From assembly GCA_045807725.1 (NCBI GenBank), contig JBJMGV010000009.1, forward strand, positions 1-64,000: DNA of 64,000 nt. Reading direction: 5' to 3'. The position numbers were made by a program, and so were the translations under genes. Positions 43,383 through 51,610 of this stretch are shown in pieces; within the stretch, counting starts at the first letter, position 1, and each line of letters opens with the position of its first letter. The notes under the pieces are model-generated. The model was not told the origin of the DNA. It saw only the letters and a list, made by a program, of their open reading frames with translations, and ran no database searches. The DNA is from DATENM01 sp045807725 (GTDB lineage: Bacteria > Acidobacteriota > Blastocatellia > UBA7656).

Positions 43383-43467
43383 ACGCAAAACCTTCGGCCC
43401 TGCTGTTGGGTTCCAGTCAAGCCACCAGTGCCACGGCGGCGAGTCACCCGCCGTGGCACATAATCGT

Positions 43468-43538
43468 TTGACGAAGATCAAACTTTTACGCATAATTATG
43501 CATCGTATTCAGTGAATATGCAGAGCTGCTGCATATTC
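43468..43538 (+). promoter_or_regulatory. argR promoter with overlapping ArgR-box-like palindromes
   Basis: TTGACG (43468-43473) and CATAAT (43491-43496) are separated by 17 bp, a good sigma-70 pair. The -10 lies inside the perfect palindrome GCATAATTATGC (43490-43501). It is followed by TATTCAGTGAATA (43506-43518) and the arms GAATATGCAG/CTGCATATTC (43514-43523, 43529-43538). Tandem AT-rich palindromes of this type are how hexameric ArgR binds, so repression of its own operon by arginine is likely. Confidence 0.7.
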
Positions 43539-43550
43539 CTTTTATTTTCG

Positions 43551-44060
43551 ATGAAGACGGAACGGCAACAGAAGATTCTGGAGATCATCGGCGCGCGGCG
43601 CGTGGCGACTCAGCAACAGCTTGCCCGCGAACTGAAGCGGCGCGGCATCGAGGCAACGCAGTCGAGCATCTCGCGCGACATCGTCGAGCTGGGCCTCACC
43701 AAGCTGCAAGGCCGCTACACTGCGCCGCAGGCCACTTTCGCCGGCAGCCCGGTCGTCGCCGTCGAAACTGCCGGCGACAATTTGATCGTCATCAAGACCG
43801 TCATCGGTCAGGCATCGGCGACGGCGCTGGCCATCGATCAAGCCAGGGTCAGCGAAGTCGTCGGCACTGTCGCCGGTGACGACACGCTCTTTGTCGCCGT
43901 CAAGAACATTGAGGCGCAGCGCGCCGCTATCAAGCAGATCACTCGTCTGTTCGCGCCGGCGACGGCCAATACCATCACGCCGCGCCGGTTGCCGGCCCGT
44001 CCGCGTCCACAACCTAACGGCGCGCGGCGCGCGACTCGCAGCGTCACGCGCGCGCGTTAA
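43551..44060 (+). CDS. argR: Arginine repressor ArgR
   Basis: The start at 43551 gives MKTERQQKILEIIGARRVAT; the frame could open at 43512 but that part overlaps the operator. The product has 169 aa. The winged-helix DNA-binding domain contains QQQLARELKRRGIEATQSSI and SRDIVELGLTKL. The C-terminal oligomerisation and arginine-binding domain contains VIKTVIGQASATALAIDQAR and VVGTVAGDDTLFVAVKN, with the GD-x-T motif. A basic Pro/Arg-rich tail after residue 140 is not typical of ArgR. It leads the arginine gene cluster and its own promoter carries palindromic sites. Confidence 0.92.
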   Translation: MKTERQQKILEIIGARRVATQQQLARELKRRGIEATQSSISRDIVELGLTKLQGRYTAPQATFAGSPVVAVETAGDNLIVIKTVIGQASATALAIDQARVSEVVGTVAGDDTLFVAVKNIEAQRAAIKQITRLFAPATANTITPRRLPARPRPQPNGARRATRSVTRAR

Positions 44061-44097
44061 TCATCGCTCGCAATTATTTCCTGGAGAGTTCATCGCA

Positions 44098-45312
44098 ATG
44101 TCGAAAGAGAAGATCGAAAAAGTCGTGCTCGCTTATTCCGGCGGACTGGATACGTCAGTCATCCTGCGCTGGTTGAAAGAGACCTACGCCTGCGAGGTCG
44201 TCTGCTTTGCCGCCGACGTGGGCCAGGCCGAAGAACTTGGCGGCCTTGAAGAGAAGGCTATGGCGACGGGCGCGGCCAAACTCTACGTCGAAGACCTGCG
44301 CGAAGAGTTCGTGCGCGATTTCGTCTTCCCGGCGCTCAAGGCCAACGCCGTTTACGAAGGCATCTACCTGATGGGCACGTCGCTGGCTCGCCCGCTGATC
44401 GCCAAGAAGCAGATCGAGATTGCTCGCCAGGAAGGCGCGCAGGCCGTCGCTCACGGCGCGACCGGCAAGGGCAACGATCAGATCCGCTTCGAGCTGACCT
44501 ACTACGCGCTCGAACCGAACATCCGCGTCATCGCGCCGTGGCGCGAGTGGGGATTCAAGTCGCGCTCGGACTTGATCGCTTATGCCGAGCGCCACGAGAT
44601 TCCGGTGACGGCGACGAAAGAGAAGCCTTATTCGATGGATCGCAACCTGATGCACATCAGCTACGAAGGCGGCATCCTCGAAGACCCGTGGGCCGAGCCG
44701 CCCGACAACATTTTCATCCTCACGCAATCGCCCGAAGACGCGCCGGATAAGCCCGCCTATGTCGAGATTGATTTTGAAGCGGGCATCCCGGTCGCCGTTG
44801 ACGGCGAACCGTTGTCGCCGGCGACGCTGCTTGATCGCTTGAATAAGATCGGCGGCACGCACGGCATCGGTCGCATTGATCTGGTCGAGAACCGCTTCGT
44901 CGGGATGAAGTCGCGCGGCGTCTATGAGACGCCCGGCGTCACCATTCTGCAAGCCGCGCATCGCGCCGTCGAGTCGCTCGCGCTGGACCGCGAAGTCTCG
45001 CACCTCAAAGACTCGCTCAACACGCGCATCGCCGAGATGATCTATTACGGCTTCTGGTACACGCCGGAGTTTGAAGCCATCCGCGCCTTGATTGATGAGA
45101 CGCAGAAGAATGTCACCGGCACGGCGCGGCTCAAGCTCTATAAAGGCAACTGTCTGGTGGTGGGCCGCCGCTCGCCGTTCTCGCTCTACTCAGAGGCGTT
45201 CGCTACCTTCGAGCGCGACACGGTCTATAACCAGCGCGACGCCGAAGGCTTCATCAAGCTGAACGCGCTGCGCCTGCGAATGCGGCAGATGGCGAAGCAG
45301 AGTAATGAGTGA
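44098..45312 (+). CDS. argG: Argininosuccinate synthase
   Basis: The start at 44098 (CTGGAGAG upstream) gives MSKEKIEKVVLAYSGGLDTS, the ATP-binding PP-loop; longer frames upstream are the argR shadow. The 404-aa enzyme joins citrulline and aspartate with ATP. Conserved blocks are AVAHGATGKGNDQIRFELTY, YSMDRNLMHISYEGGILEDP and KSRGVYETPG. Length is standard. The last codons (SNE, stop) are formed by the first heptads of a repeat array. It requires free citrulline, so an N-acylcitrulline deacylase must exist elsewhere if the ArgF' interpretation is right. Confidence 0.97.
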   Translation: MSKEKIEKVVLAYSGGLDTSVILRWLKETYACEVVCFAADVGQAEELGGLEEKAMATGAAKLYVEDLREEFVRDFVFPALKANAVYEGIYLMGTSLARPLIAKKQIEIARQEGAQAVAHGATGKGNDQIRFELTYYALEPNIRVIAPWREWGFKSRSDLIAYAERHEIPVTATKEKPYSMDRNLMHISYEGGILEDPWAEPPDNIFILTQSPEDAPDKPAYVEIDFEAGIPVAVDGEPLSPATLLDRLNKIGGTHGIGRIDLVENRFVGMKSRGVYETPGVTILQAAHRAVESLALDREVSHLKDSLNTRIAEMIYYGFWYTPEFEAIRALIDETQKNVTGTARLKLYKGNCLVVGRRSPFSLYSEAFATFERDTVYNQRDAEGFIKLNALRLRMRQMAKQSNE

Positions 45313-45384
45313 TGGGTGATGAGTGATGAGGAGAAGGTAAAGCAGTGGTTAGAAGCTCATCACTCGTGAATCATCACTCACCAC
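45302..45384. repeat. Paired inverted heptad array after argG
   Basis: Units GTAATGA, GTGATGG, GTGATGA and GTGATGA (45302-45330) face TCATCAC, TCGTGAA, TCATCAC and TCACCAC (45357-45384) across about 26 bp. The argG stop codon is the second TGA of the left arm. The array lies in the argG-to-next-gene gap, so the polycistronic transcript would contain the hairpin. Confidence 0.8.
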
Positions 45385-45406
45385 TTCGGAAAGGAGCAGA
45401 TGAACG

Positions 45407-46510
45407 ATGAGCCAGCAGACCTTGACCGGCCCGGCAGCCGTGATGAATATGACCGATAAAGACGTGCGGCTCGTGCGTGTCGATAAGATCGCGTCGTCAA
45501 CCGTGAACCTCGATCTCGCCCACGACCTGGAGATCACCACCGCGTGCGAAGCGCGCGCCGGCAACGTCGTCGTCGTCCGCACGCGGACGGATAACGCGAC
45601 CTACAACACGCTTGAGTTGGTCACGGGCCGTATGGCGAAGATCAATCACGGCGACATCATCGCCGGCGTGCTCGGCTACCGCCGCGCGCTGAAAGGCTTT
45701 GTCGGCGACGTGCCCGAATCGATCAAGGCCGGAGACCGTTTGCACTTGCTCAACCTCGGCGGTCTGGTCGGCCAGTGTGTCGGCCATCATCACAGTCTCA
45801 ACAATGCCATCGAAGTTGAAGTCATCGGTATGCCGGTTCGTGACGGGCGCATCCTCAACATCAGTGAAGCGGCCATTGCGCAGCGCGCAGAGATGACTGC
45901 AACCGTGCCGCTCGTGCTGGTCGCCGGTACGTGCATGAATTCGGGCAAGACCTACGCGGCGACAGAGATCATCAAGCACCTGACGCGGGCCGGATTGCGC
46001 GTCGCGGCAGCCAAGCTGTCGGGCGTCGCCTGTCTGCGCGACACACTCAATATGCAGGATCACGGCGCGATCAAGACGTTGAGCTTTCTTGATTGCGGGC
46101 TGCCTTCGACGGTCGGCGTCAGCGATCTTGCGCCAATTGCCAAAGGCGTCATCGAAGAACTGGCGAAGGTCGAGCCGGATTGCGCAGTGGTTGAACTCGG
46201 CGATGGTTTGCTCGGCGGCTACGCGGTCGAGACGATTTTCAACGATGCCGAGTTGATGCGAGCAACGGCGGCGCTGGTCTTCTGCGCGTCGGACTTCGTC
46301 GGCGCGTGGGGCGGGCGCGAATTGCTGGCGGCGCACAACGTCAAGATTGACGTGATGAGCGGCCCCGTCACCGATTCGCAAATGGGCGCGGATTACGTGC
46401 GCGAACACCTCGGCATCTCGGCGGCCAACGCTGTCAATCACGGCGAACAGCTCGCGTTGCTCGTCAAAGAGAAGATAGAGAAGTGGTCAGTGGCTAGTGG
46501 TAAATGGTAA
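45407..46510 (+). CDS. BioD-like P-loop protein of unknown function inside the arginine operon
   Basis: The ATG at 45407 follows AAGGAG. The 367-aa protein has an N-terminal beta-rich half (RLVRVDKIASSTVNLDLAHD, GDRLHLLNLGGLVGQCVGHH) and a C-terminal P-loop half. LVLVAGTCMNSGKTYAATEI holds GTCMNSGKT (174-182), with the same spacing as GTDTEVGKT of dethiobiotin synthetase, and VVELGDGLLGGYAVET may supply the Walker B or substrate site. It loosely resembles DUF1611 proteins. No arginine step is assigned to such a protein, so its place between argG and argC is unexplained. The last eight or so residues (WSVASGKW) come from a heptad array. Confidence 0.6.
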   Translation: MSQQTLTGPAAVMNMTDKDVRLVRVDKIASSTVNLDLAHDLEITTACEARAGNVVVVRTRTDNATYNTLELVTGRMAKINHGDIIAGVLGYRRALKGFVGDVPESIKAGDRLHLLNLGGLVGQCVGHHHSLNNAIEVEVIGMPVRDGRILNISEAAIAQRAEMTATVPLVLVAGTCMNSGKTYAATEIIKHLTRAGLRVAAAKLSGVACLRDTLNMQDHGAIKTLSFLDCGLPSTVGVSDLAPIAKGVIEELAKVEPDCAVVELGDGLLGGYAVETIFNDAELMRATAALVFCASDFVGAWGGRELLAAHNVKIDVMSGPVTDSQMGADYVREHLGISAANAVNHGEQLALLVKEKIEKWSVASGKW

Positions 46511-46818
46511 GTGGTAAGTGGTAAGTGGTAAGTGGCCAGTGGTAAGTGGCCAGTTGATAGTTAAAAGTTGATAGTTCCCCAAGCTCCGTAGGAGCGCGAT
46601 GTTTATAGAAATGGCTAAAGGATGTGACGAAGCCCCGTAGGGGCGCAATGTTGACATCACGCTCCTGACGGAGCTTGCTTCTTCTATTGCATCGTGAACT
46701 ATAAACATCGCGCTCCTAACGGAGCTTGTACCGTTATTAGCAACGTTGACTATAAACATCGCGCTCCTACGGGGCTGACTAATCCTTGGCCACTAACCAC
46801 TAACCACTGACCACTGAT
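46482..46818. repeat. Heptad array pair enclosing a REP-like palindrome complex, locus 1
   Basis: Left arm GTGGTAA/GTGGCCA-type heptads run from 46482 to about 46553 and the right arm ACCACTA/ACCACTG-type from 46788 to 46817. Inside are five copies, three inverted, of a 26-30-bp unit built on AAGCTCCGTAGGAGCGCG-ATGTTTATAG: 46581, 46630, 46651, 46699 and 46748. The same complex occurs at 62190-62336. The left arm encodes the end of the P-loop protein. Confidence 0.85.
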
Positions 46819-46830
46819 GGCGGAGAACTC

Positions 46831-47862
46831 ATGATCAAGGTCGGCATACTCGGCGGGTCGGGCTACGGCGGCAGCGAATTGCTGCGCATACTGTTATTCC
46901 ACCCGCAGGTCGAAATCAAGCTGGTGACGGCAAATGAACACGCCGGCAAGCGCGTTGATGCGGTTCATCCGAACCTTGCGCGGCTGACCGATTTGAAGTT
47001 CACCGCTATGCCTGACGCGAGCGAGATGGCGGCGCTGGATTGCGTCTTTCTGGCGTTGCCGCACGGACAGGCGATGGAGATTGTTCCGTTGCTGTCGCGC
47101 TCGGTTAAAGCGATTGATCTATCGGGCGATTTTCGACTGCGCGACGCCGAAGCTTTCAAAGCGTTTTATGGTTTCGAGCAGACGCAGATGGAGGCGCAGC
47201 GCGAATTCATTTATGGGCTGACGGAAGTCAATCGCGCGCAGATCAAAGAAGCGAGTCGCGTTGCTAATCCCGGTTGCTTTGCCACCGCGCTTGAGCTTGG
47301 CCTTTATCCGTTCGTCGCGGCGAGCACAATCACCGGCAAGATCATCGCCGATTTGAAGACCGGCTCATCCGGGTCGGGCGCGAAGGCAGCGGCCAACACG
47401 CATCATCCGAAGCGCGCGAATAGTTTTTACGCTTACAAAACATTCGCGCACCAACATCAGCCCGAAGTCGAACAACTGCTCGCGGCGGTGAACCCGCACT
47501 GGCGAGACACAGGTAGTCTGATTTTGCAGACCCATTCGCTGCCGACCGTGCGCGGCATCTTCGCTTCGATCTACCTGACGACGAAAGCGGCGATGACCAG
47601 TGAAGAGGTCGGCCAGTTGCTGCGCGATTATTATGGCAATGAATACTTCATTCGCCTCGTCAGCGGCTCGCCCGACATCAACTGGGTGAAGTCCACCAAC
47701 TTCGTAGACATTGGTTATGCCGCACAGGGCGACACCGTGATTGTGTTCGTCGCGCTGGACAATCTCGTCAAAGGCGCAGCAGGTCAGGCCGTGCAGAATA
47801 TGAACCTGATGTTCGGCGTCGAAGAGCGCGCGGGCTTGATGCTCGCGGGCAGTAATCCATAA
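46831..47862 (+). CDS. argC: N-acetyl-gamma-glutamyl-phosphate reductase
   Basis: This 343-aa enzyme catalyses the NADPH reduction of N-acetylglutamyl phosphate to the semialdehyde. MIKVGILGGSGYGGSELLRI is the NAD(P)-binding motif. SRVANPGCFATALELGL contains the catalytic Cys near residue 150. TGSSGSGAKAAANTHHPKRA and AHQHQPEVEQLL are the later conserved blocks, with the catalytic His. Normal length. It belongs to the arg operon, followed by argD about 95 bp later. Confidence 0.97.
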   Translation: MIKVGILGGSGYGGSELLRILLFHPQVEIKLVTANEHAGKRVDAVHPNLARLTDLKFTAMPDASEMAALDCVFLALPHGQAMEIVPLLSRSVKAIDLSGDFRLRDAEAFKAFYGFEQTQMEAQREFIYGLTEVNRAQIKEASRVANPGCFATALELGLYPFVAASTITGKIIADLKTGSSGSGAKAAANTHHPKRANSFYAYKTFAHQHQPEVEQLLAAVNPHWRDTGSLILQTHSLPTVRGIFASIYLTTKAAMTSEEVGQLLRDYYGNEYFIRLVSGSPDINWVKSTNFVDIGYAAQGDTVIVFVALDNLVKGAAGQAVQNMNLMFGVEERAGLMLAGSNP

Positions 47863-47868
47863 GGGTCT

Positions 47869-47933
47869 GCCACAGAGAGACCGAGACACGGAGAAGAGAA
47901 AAAGAAAACTCTGTGTCTTTGTGCCTCTGTGGC
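47869..47933. repeat. Paired inverted octad array between argC and argD
   Basis: CCACAGAG, AGACCGAG and ACACGGAG (47870-47893) face CTCTGTGT, CTTTGTGC and CTCTGTGG (47909-47932) across about 15 bp. The unit is 8 bp. It fills most of the intercistronic gap. Confidence 0.78.
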
Positions 47934-47958
47934 CAATCTCTTTCTGAGGAGAATGGAA

Positions 47959-49137
47959 TTGAGCACACAACCGCAGATGGAAAATATCATTGATGTTGAA
48001 GAGCAGTATCAGGTGGCGACCTATAAGAAGTTCCCTTTCGTCGTCGAGCGCGGCGAAGACGTGTGGGTCGTGACCAGCACGGGCGAGCGCTACCTTGATC
48101 TGTATGGCGGCCACGCGGTCGTCTCGACGGGACATTCGCACCCGCGCGTTGTTCGCGCCATCAGCGAGCAGGCGGGGCGTTTGATCTTTTACTCGAACCT
48201 CGTCTACAACGACACGCGCGCTCGCGCGGCGCGCAAGCTGGTCGAGGTCGCCCACCCGCTGCACACGAAAGTCTTCTTCTGTAATTCGGGCACCGAGGCG
48301 AACGAGAACGCGATTAAGATCGCCCGCAAGCTGACCGGGCGCGATAAGATCATCTCGTTCGAGGGCAGCTTTCACGGGCGCACGCCGGGATCGCTGGCGG
48401 CGACGGGTCTCGGCAAATACCGCGAAGGCATTTCGCCGATGCTCGCCGGCCACCTCTACGCGCCGTTCAATGACATCGCCGCTATCGACGCACTGATTGA
48501 TGAAGAGACGGCGGCGGTAATCCTTGAACCGATTCAAAGCATGGGCGGCGCGCGAATGGGTTCGCCTGAGTTTTACCGCGCGCTGCGTGAGTCGTGCGAC
48601 CGTGTGGGCGCGATGTTGATCTACGACGAAGTGCAGACCGGCATGGGGCGCACGGGCGATTACTTCTTCGCGGGCCGTTTCGACGTTGTGCCCGATATGG
48701 TCACGCTCGCAAAGGGCATCGCCAGCGGCGTGCCGATGGGCGCGGTGCTCGTGACTGAAGATATCGCCAGCGAGATTAAGCTGAGCGACCTGGGCACGAC
48801 TTTCGGCGGCGGCCCGCTGGCCTGCGCGGCGCTCGAAGCGACGATTGACGTGATCCGCGACGAGCAGTTGCTCGACAATGTTCGCGTGAATTCCGAGTAT
48901 CTCTACAGCGAACTCGCCAGGCTGCCCCAGGTTGACGAGTTGCGCGGGCTTGGCTACCTCGTCGGCATCAAGTTCAAAAGCGACAGCGCGAAGCCGTACC
49001 AACAAGCGTTGCTTGCGCGCAAGATCATCACGGGCCTTGCCGACGACGCCAGCGTGCTGCGATTGCTGCCGCCGCTGACGCTCAAGCGCGCCGAGATTGA
49101 TCTGTTCTTGAACGAGCTGGCAGCGATGCAGTTCTGA
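47959..49137 (+). CDS. argD: Acetylornithine (or N-acyl-ornithine) aminotransferase
   Basis: TTG at 47959 is 7 nt after GAGGAG; the ATG at 47953 is only 1 nt from it, so TTG is preferred, giving 392 aa. This PLP-dependent class III aminotransferase shows FFCNSGTEANENAIKIARKL, SFEGSFHGRTPGSLAATG, LIYDEVQTGMGRTG and the PLP-Lys in MVTLAKGIASGVPMGAV. It makes N-acylornithine from the semialdehyde that ArgC produces. LysJ-type activity cannot be excluded by sequence, but the arg context favours ArgD. Confidence 0.94.
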   Translation: MSTQPQMENIIDVEEQYQVATYKKFPFVVERGEDVWVVTSTGERYLDLYGGHAVVSTGHSHPRVVRAISEQAGRLIFYSNLVYNDTRARAARKLVEVAHPLHTKVFFCNSGTEANENAIKIARKLTGRDKIISFEGSFHGRTPGSLAATGLGKYREGISPMLAGHLYAPFNDIAAIDALIDEETAAVILEPIQSMGGARMGSPEFYRALRESCDRVGAMLIYDEVQTGMGRTGDYFFAGRFDVVPDMVTLAKGIASGVPMGAVLVTEDIASEIKLSDLGTTFGGGPLACAALEATIDVIRDEQLLDNVRVNSEYLYSELARLPQVDELRGLGYLVGIKFKSDSAKPYQQALLARKIITGLADDASVLRLLPPLTLKRAEIDLFLNELAAMQF

Positions 49138-49426
49138 TTATCGTTCCGCAGCCCGCTTGAGCGGGCTTGCCCGCAGGGCAGACAGGCCAGCCGTTTACGG
49201 CTGGTTTACGGCGGCACATAAATGCGTAGCCCGTTTCAACGGGCTTACCTGGATCGGCTTTAGCCCTCGAATGCGCGGCTAAAGCCGGCGCGAGAAGGAC
49301 GCTAAAGCGCCCTTCAGAGATTTGATTCGGCGGCTTTAACCAGCCCTAAAGGGCTGGCCTATCTGCCCTGCGGGTAAGCCGCCTGAAGGCGGCTGAAGAA
49401 TTCACCACTTTGATCTGAGAGTTGAA
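49138..49426. repeat. Cluster of small hairpins between argD and argF'
   Basis: At least six hairpins with different stems occur here: AGCCCGC-TTGA-GCGGGCT (49150), CAGCCG-TTTA-CGGCTG, TAGCCCG-TTTCAA-CGGGCTTA (49229), a GGCTTTAGCC/GGCTAAAGCC pair, CAGCCC-TAAA-GGGCTG and GCCGCC-TGAA-GGCGGC (49379). Loops are TTGA, TTTA, TTTCAA, TAAA and TGAA. The region sits inside an operon and has no gene of its own. Confidence 0.82.
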
Positions 49427-50437
49427 ATGGAACTGAAAGGCAGAGACTTTCTTAGCACGGCGGACTTCACGACGGATGAGCTGAAGGCGTTGCTTGATCT
49501 AGCCGCGCACATCAAGGCGAGCGATTACCGCGAGCGCCCGCTTGCGGGGCGCAGCGTTGCGCTCGTCTTTTTCAATCCATCGCTGCGCACGCGCACGTCG
49601 ATGGAGATTGCCGTGTATGACCTCGGCGGCAACGCGATCACTCTGGATGTCGGCAAAGGCATGTGGAGTCTGGAATACCGCGACCAGATCGTGATGGACG
49701 GCGACAAGACCGAGCACATCAAGGAAGCGGCGCGCGTGCTCTCGCGTTATGTTGCCGCCATCGGCGTGCGCGCGTTTCCAGAGATGAAAGATTACGTAAC
49801 GGAGATTACTGATCCGGTGGTGCGCGGGTTTGCCGAGTACAGCGACGTGCCCATCGTCAATCTCGAATCATCGCGGCATCATCCGTTTCAAGCGTTGGCC
49901 GACGCGTTGACGATTCGTGAAAAGTTGGGCGGCTTTGCAGGTCAGCGCGTCGTCTTGTCGTGGGCTTATCACCCGAAGCCGCTGCCGATGGCCGTCCCCA
50001 ACTCGTTCGCCTTGATCGCGGCGCAGATGGGGCTTGACCTGACCATCGCGTGCCCGCCTGAATACGACCTCGGCGATGAAGTGATGCAAGAGATTCACAG
50101 CGCGGCTACGGCGAATGGCGGCAGCGTCAGCATCTCGCGTGAGCAGCGCGCCGCGTGCGCCGACGCGAAGATCATCTACGCCAAGAGCTGGGGCGCGAAA
50201 CAATTCTATGGCCGCGCCGAAGACGACATCGCTTTGCGCCAGCAGTACAAAGACTGGCGCATTGACGAAGAGATTATGCGCTCGACCGATGGCGGCTGGT
50301 TTATGCATTGCCTGCCGGTGCGCCGCAACGTCGTCGTCACCGACGGCGTGCTCGACGGGCCACAGTGTGCCGCTATTGACGAAGCCGAAAACCGCCTGCA
50401 CGTGCAGAAAGCCGTGCTTGCCTCAATAATGAAATGA
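49427..50437 (+). CDS. argF': N-acyl-ornithine carbamoyltransferase (ArgF' type)
   Basis: This 336-aa transcarbamylase differs from ordinary ornithine carbamoyltransferase and matches the acetyl/succinyl-ornithine type. FFNPSLRTRTSMEIAVYDLG is the carbamoyl phosphate loop. GKGMWSLEYRDQIVMDGD, VRAFPEMKDY, SWAYHPKPLPMAVPNSF and HCLPVRRNVVVTD are characteristic of that group. In Xanthomonas N-acetylornithine carbamoyltransferase the specificity residue is Glu92 (DTEEH), and in Bacteroides the succinyl enzyme has Pro there. Here the segment reads DGDKTEH, with Thr95. The preferred acyl group is therefore open. The stop overlaps argB by 4 bp. Confidence 0.88.
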   Translation: MELKGRDFLSTADFTTDELKALLDLAAHIKASDYRERPLAGRSVALVFFNPSLRTRTSMEIAVYDLGGNAITLDVGKGMWSLEYRDQIVMDGDKTEHIKEAARVLSRYVAAIGVRAFPEMKDYVTEITDPVVRGFAEYSDVPIVNLESSRHHPFQALADALTIREKLGGFAGQRVVLSWAYHPKPLPMAVPNSFALIAAQMGLDLTIACPPEYDLGDEVMQEIHSAATANGGSVSISREQRAACADAKIIYAKSWGAKQFYGRAEDDIALRQQYKDWRIDEEIMRSTDGGWFMHCLPVRRNVVVTDGVLDGPQCAAIDEAENRLHVQKAVLASIMK

Positions 50438-51321
50438 TCCAAGAACGCTTAGACCTGCTGCGCGAGGCGCTGCCATACATTCAGCGCTTCAAGAACAAGA
50501 CCTTCGTCGTCAAGCTGTCGGGCAAGGTGACGGAAGAACAGGATCAGCTCTACTCGCTGGCCGAAGAGATCACGCTGTTGAATCAGGTCGGCATACCTGT
50601 GGCGGTGATTCACGGCGGCGGCAAGCAGTTGACGACGACCGCCGAGCGCTTAGGAATCGCGCAACGCATGGTCAATGGCCGCCGCGTCACCGACGCCGAC
50701 ACGCTCGAAGTGGCCAAGATGGTCTTCGCCGGCCAGATCAATATGGATATTATCTCGGCCCTGCGTCGCGCCGGGGCCGACACGGTCGGGCTGTCGGGCG
50801 TTGACGGCGACATCATTCAAGCGCGGCGGCGCGAGATTCAAAAGGTGCTGAATCAGGAGACCGGCGAAGTCGAGATGGTTGACTTCGGTCACGTCGGCGA
50901 CATCGCGGATATAAACGTGCGGCTGCTCAGGTTGTTGCTCGATAATGGCTACGTGCCGGTCATCTCGTCGCTCGGCGCGGACGATCAAGGCAACGTCTAC
51001 AACATCAACGCCGATACTATCGCCGCCGAAATCGCCGCGCATCTGGCAGCGGAAAAGCTCATCCTGCTCACAGATGTGGACGGCATCCTGCGCGACCGCA
51101 ACGATCCATCGTCGCGAATTTCGCGGCTGACCGTGGACGAAGCCGAGGCGCTGGTGAAAGATCAGGCCGTCTCTGCCGGCATGCTGCCGAAGATCGCGGC
51201 GATTGCTCGATTAATTCGGCGTGGCGTGCGCAGCGCTCACATCATCAACGGCAACAAACGCAACGCGCTGCTCTACGAAGTCTTCACCGACGAAGGCGCG
51301 GGCACGATGATTACGCCGTGA
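50434..51321 (+). CDS. argB: N-acetylglutamate kinase
   Basis: This 295-aa amino-acid kinase begins at the ATG of the ATGA overlap with argF'. KTFVVKLSGKVTEEQDQL has the catalytic Lys. VIHGGGKQLTTTAERLGI is the Gly-rich loop. VGLSGVDGDIIQARRRE, YNINADTIAAEIAAHLAAEK and LLTDVDGILRDRNDPSSRIS follow in the expected order. It phosphorylates N-acetylglutamate (or another N-acylglutamate, if the pathway uses a different acyl group). It is the last gene of the operon in this window. Confidence 0.95.
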   Translation: MIQERLDLLREALPYIQRFKNKTFVVKLSGKVTEEQDQLYSLAEEITLLNQVGIPVAVIHGGGKQLTTTAERLGIAQRMVNGRRVTDADTLEVAKMVFAGQINMDIISALRRAGADTVGLSGVDGDIIQARRREIQKVLNQETGEVEMVDFGHVGDIADINVRLLRLLLDNGYVPVISSLGADDQGNVYNINADTIAAEIAAHLAAEKLILLTDVDGILRDRNDPSSRISRLTVDEAEALVKDQAVSAGMLPKIAAIARLIRRGVRSAHIINGNKRNALLYEVFTDEGAGTMITP

Positions 51322-51443
51322 GCGAGTCGTGATGACCACTGCCGGAATAAAACCGTTGATCCTTGCGAAGCTGTCTGTGACATTGGCTTCAGCCCGCACA
51401 AGATCACAAGCAAAGATACAGCGATAAAGATCCGTTTTGTCAT
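51273..51443 (-). CDS. Possible small exported protein, antisense to the argB end
   Basis: This is a 56-aa frame on the minus strand with a strong AGAAGGAG 7 nt before ATG 51443. The first 25 residues (MTKRIFIAVSLLVILCGLKP) look like a signal peptide; the remainder has no motif. The last 49 bp overlap the 3' end of argB in antisense. It may be a genuine small gene or the remnant of a longer one. Confidence 0.35.
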   Translation of the reverse strand: MTKRIFIAVSLLVILCGLKPMSQTASQGSTVLFRQWSSRLAHGVIIVPAPSSVKTS

Positions 51444-51610
51444 GTTTGCTCTCCTTCTGTTGACTTGAGCTTTCTGCCCGCGAACTGATATGCGCCAATC
51501 ATCGCCGAAACGCTCACACGTTTTGATATTGGAAAACTGTGCGGGCGGCTTTCTCCGACGATTGCCTTTGCGTATAATTGCGGGCAATATCGGAAAGGGA
51601 GCTTATAGGT

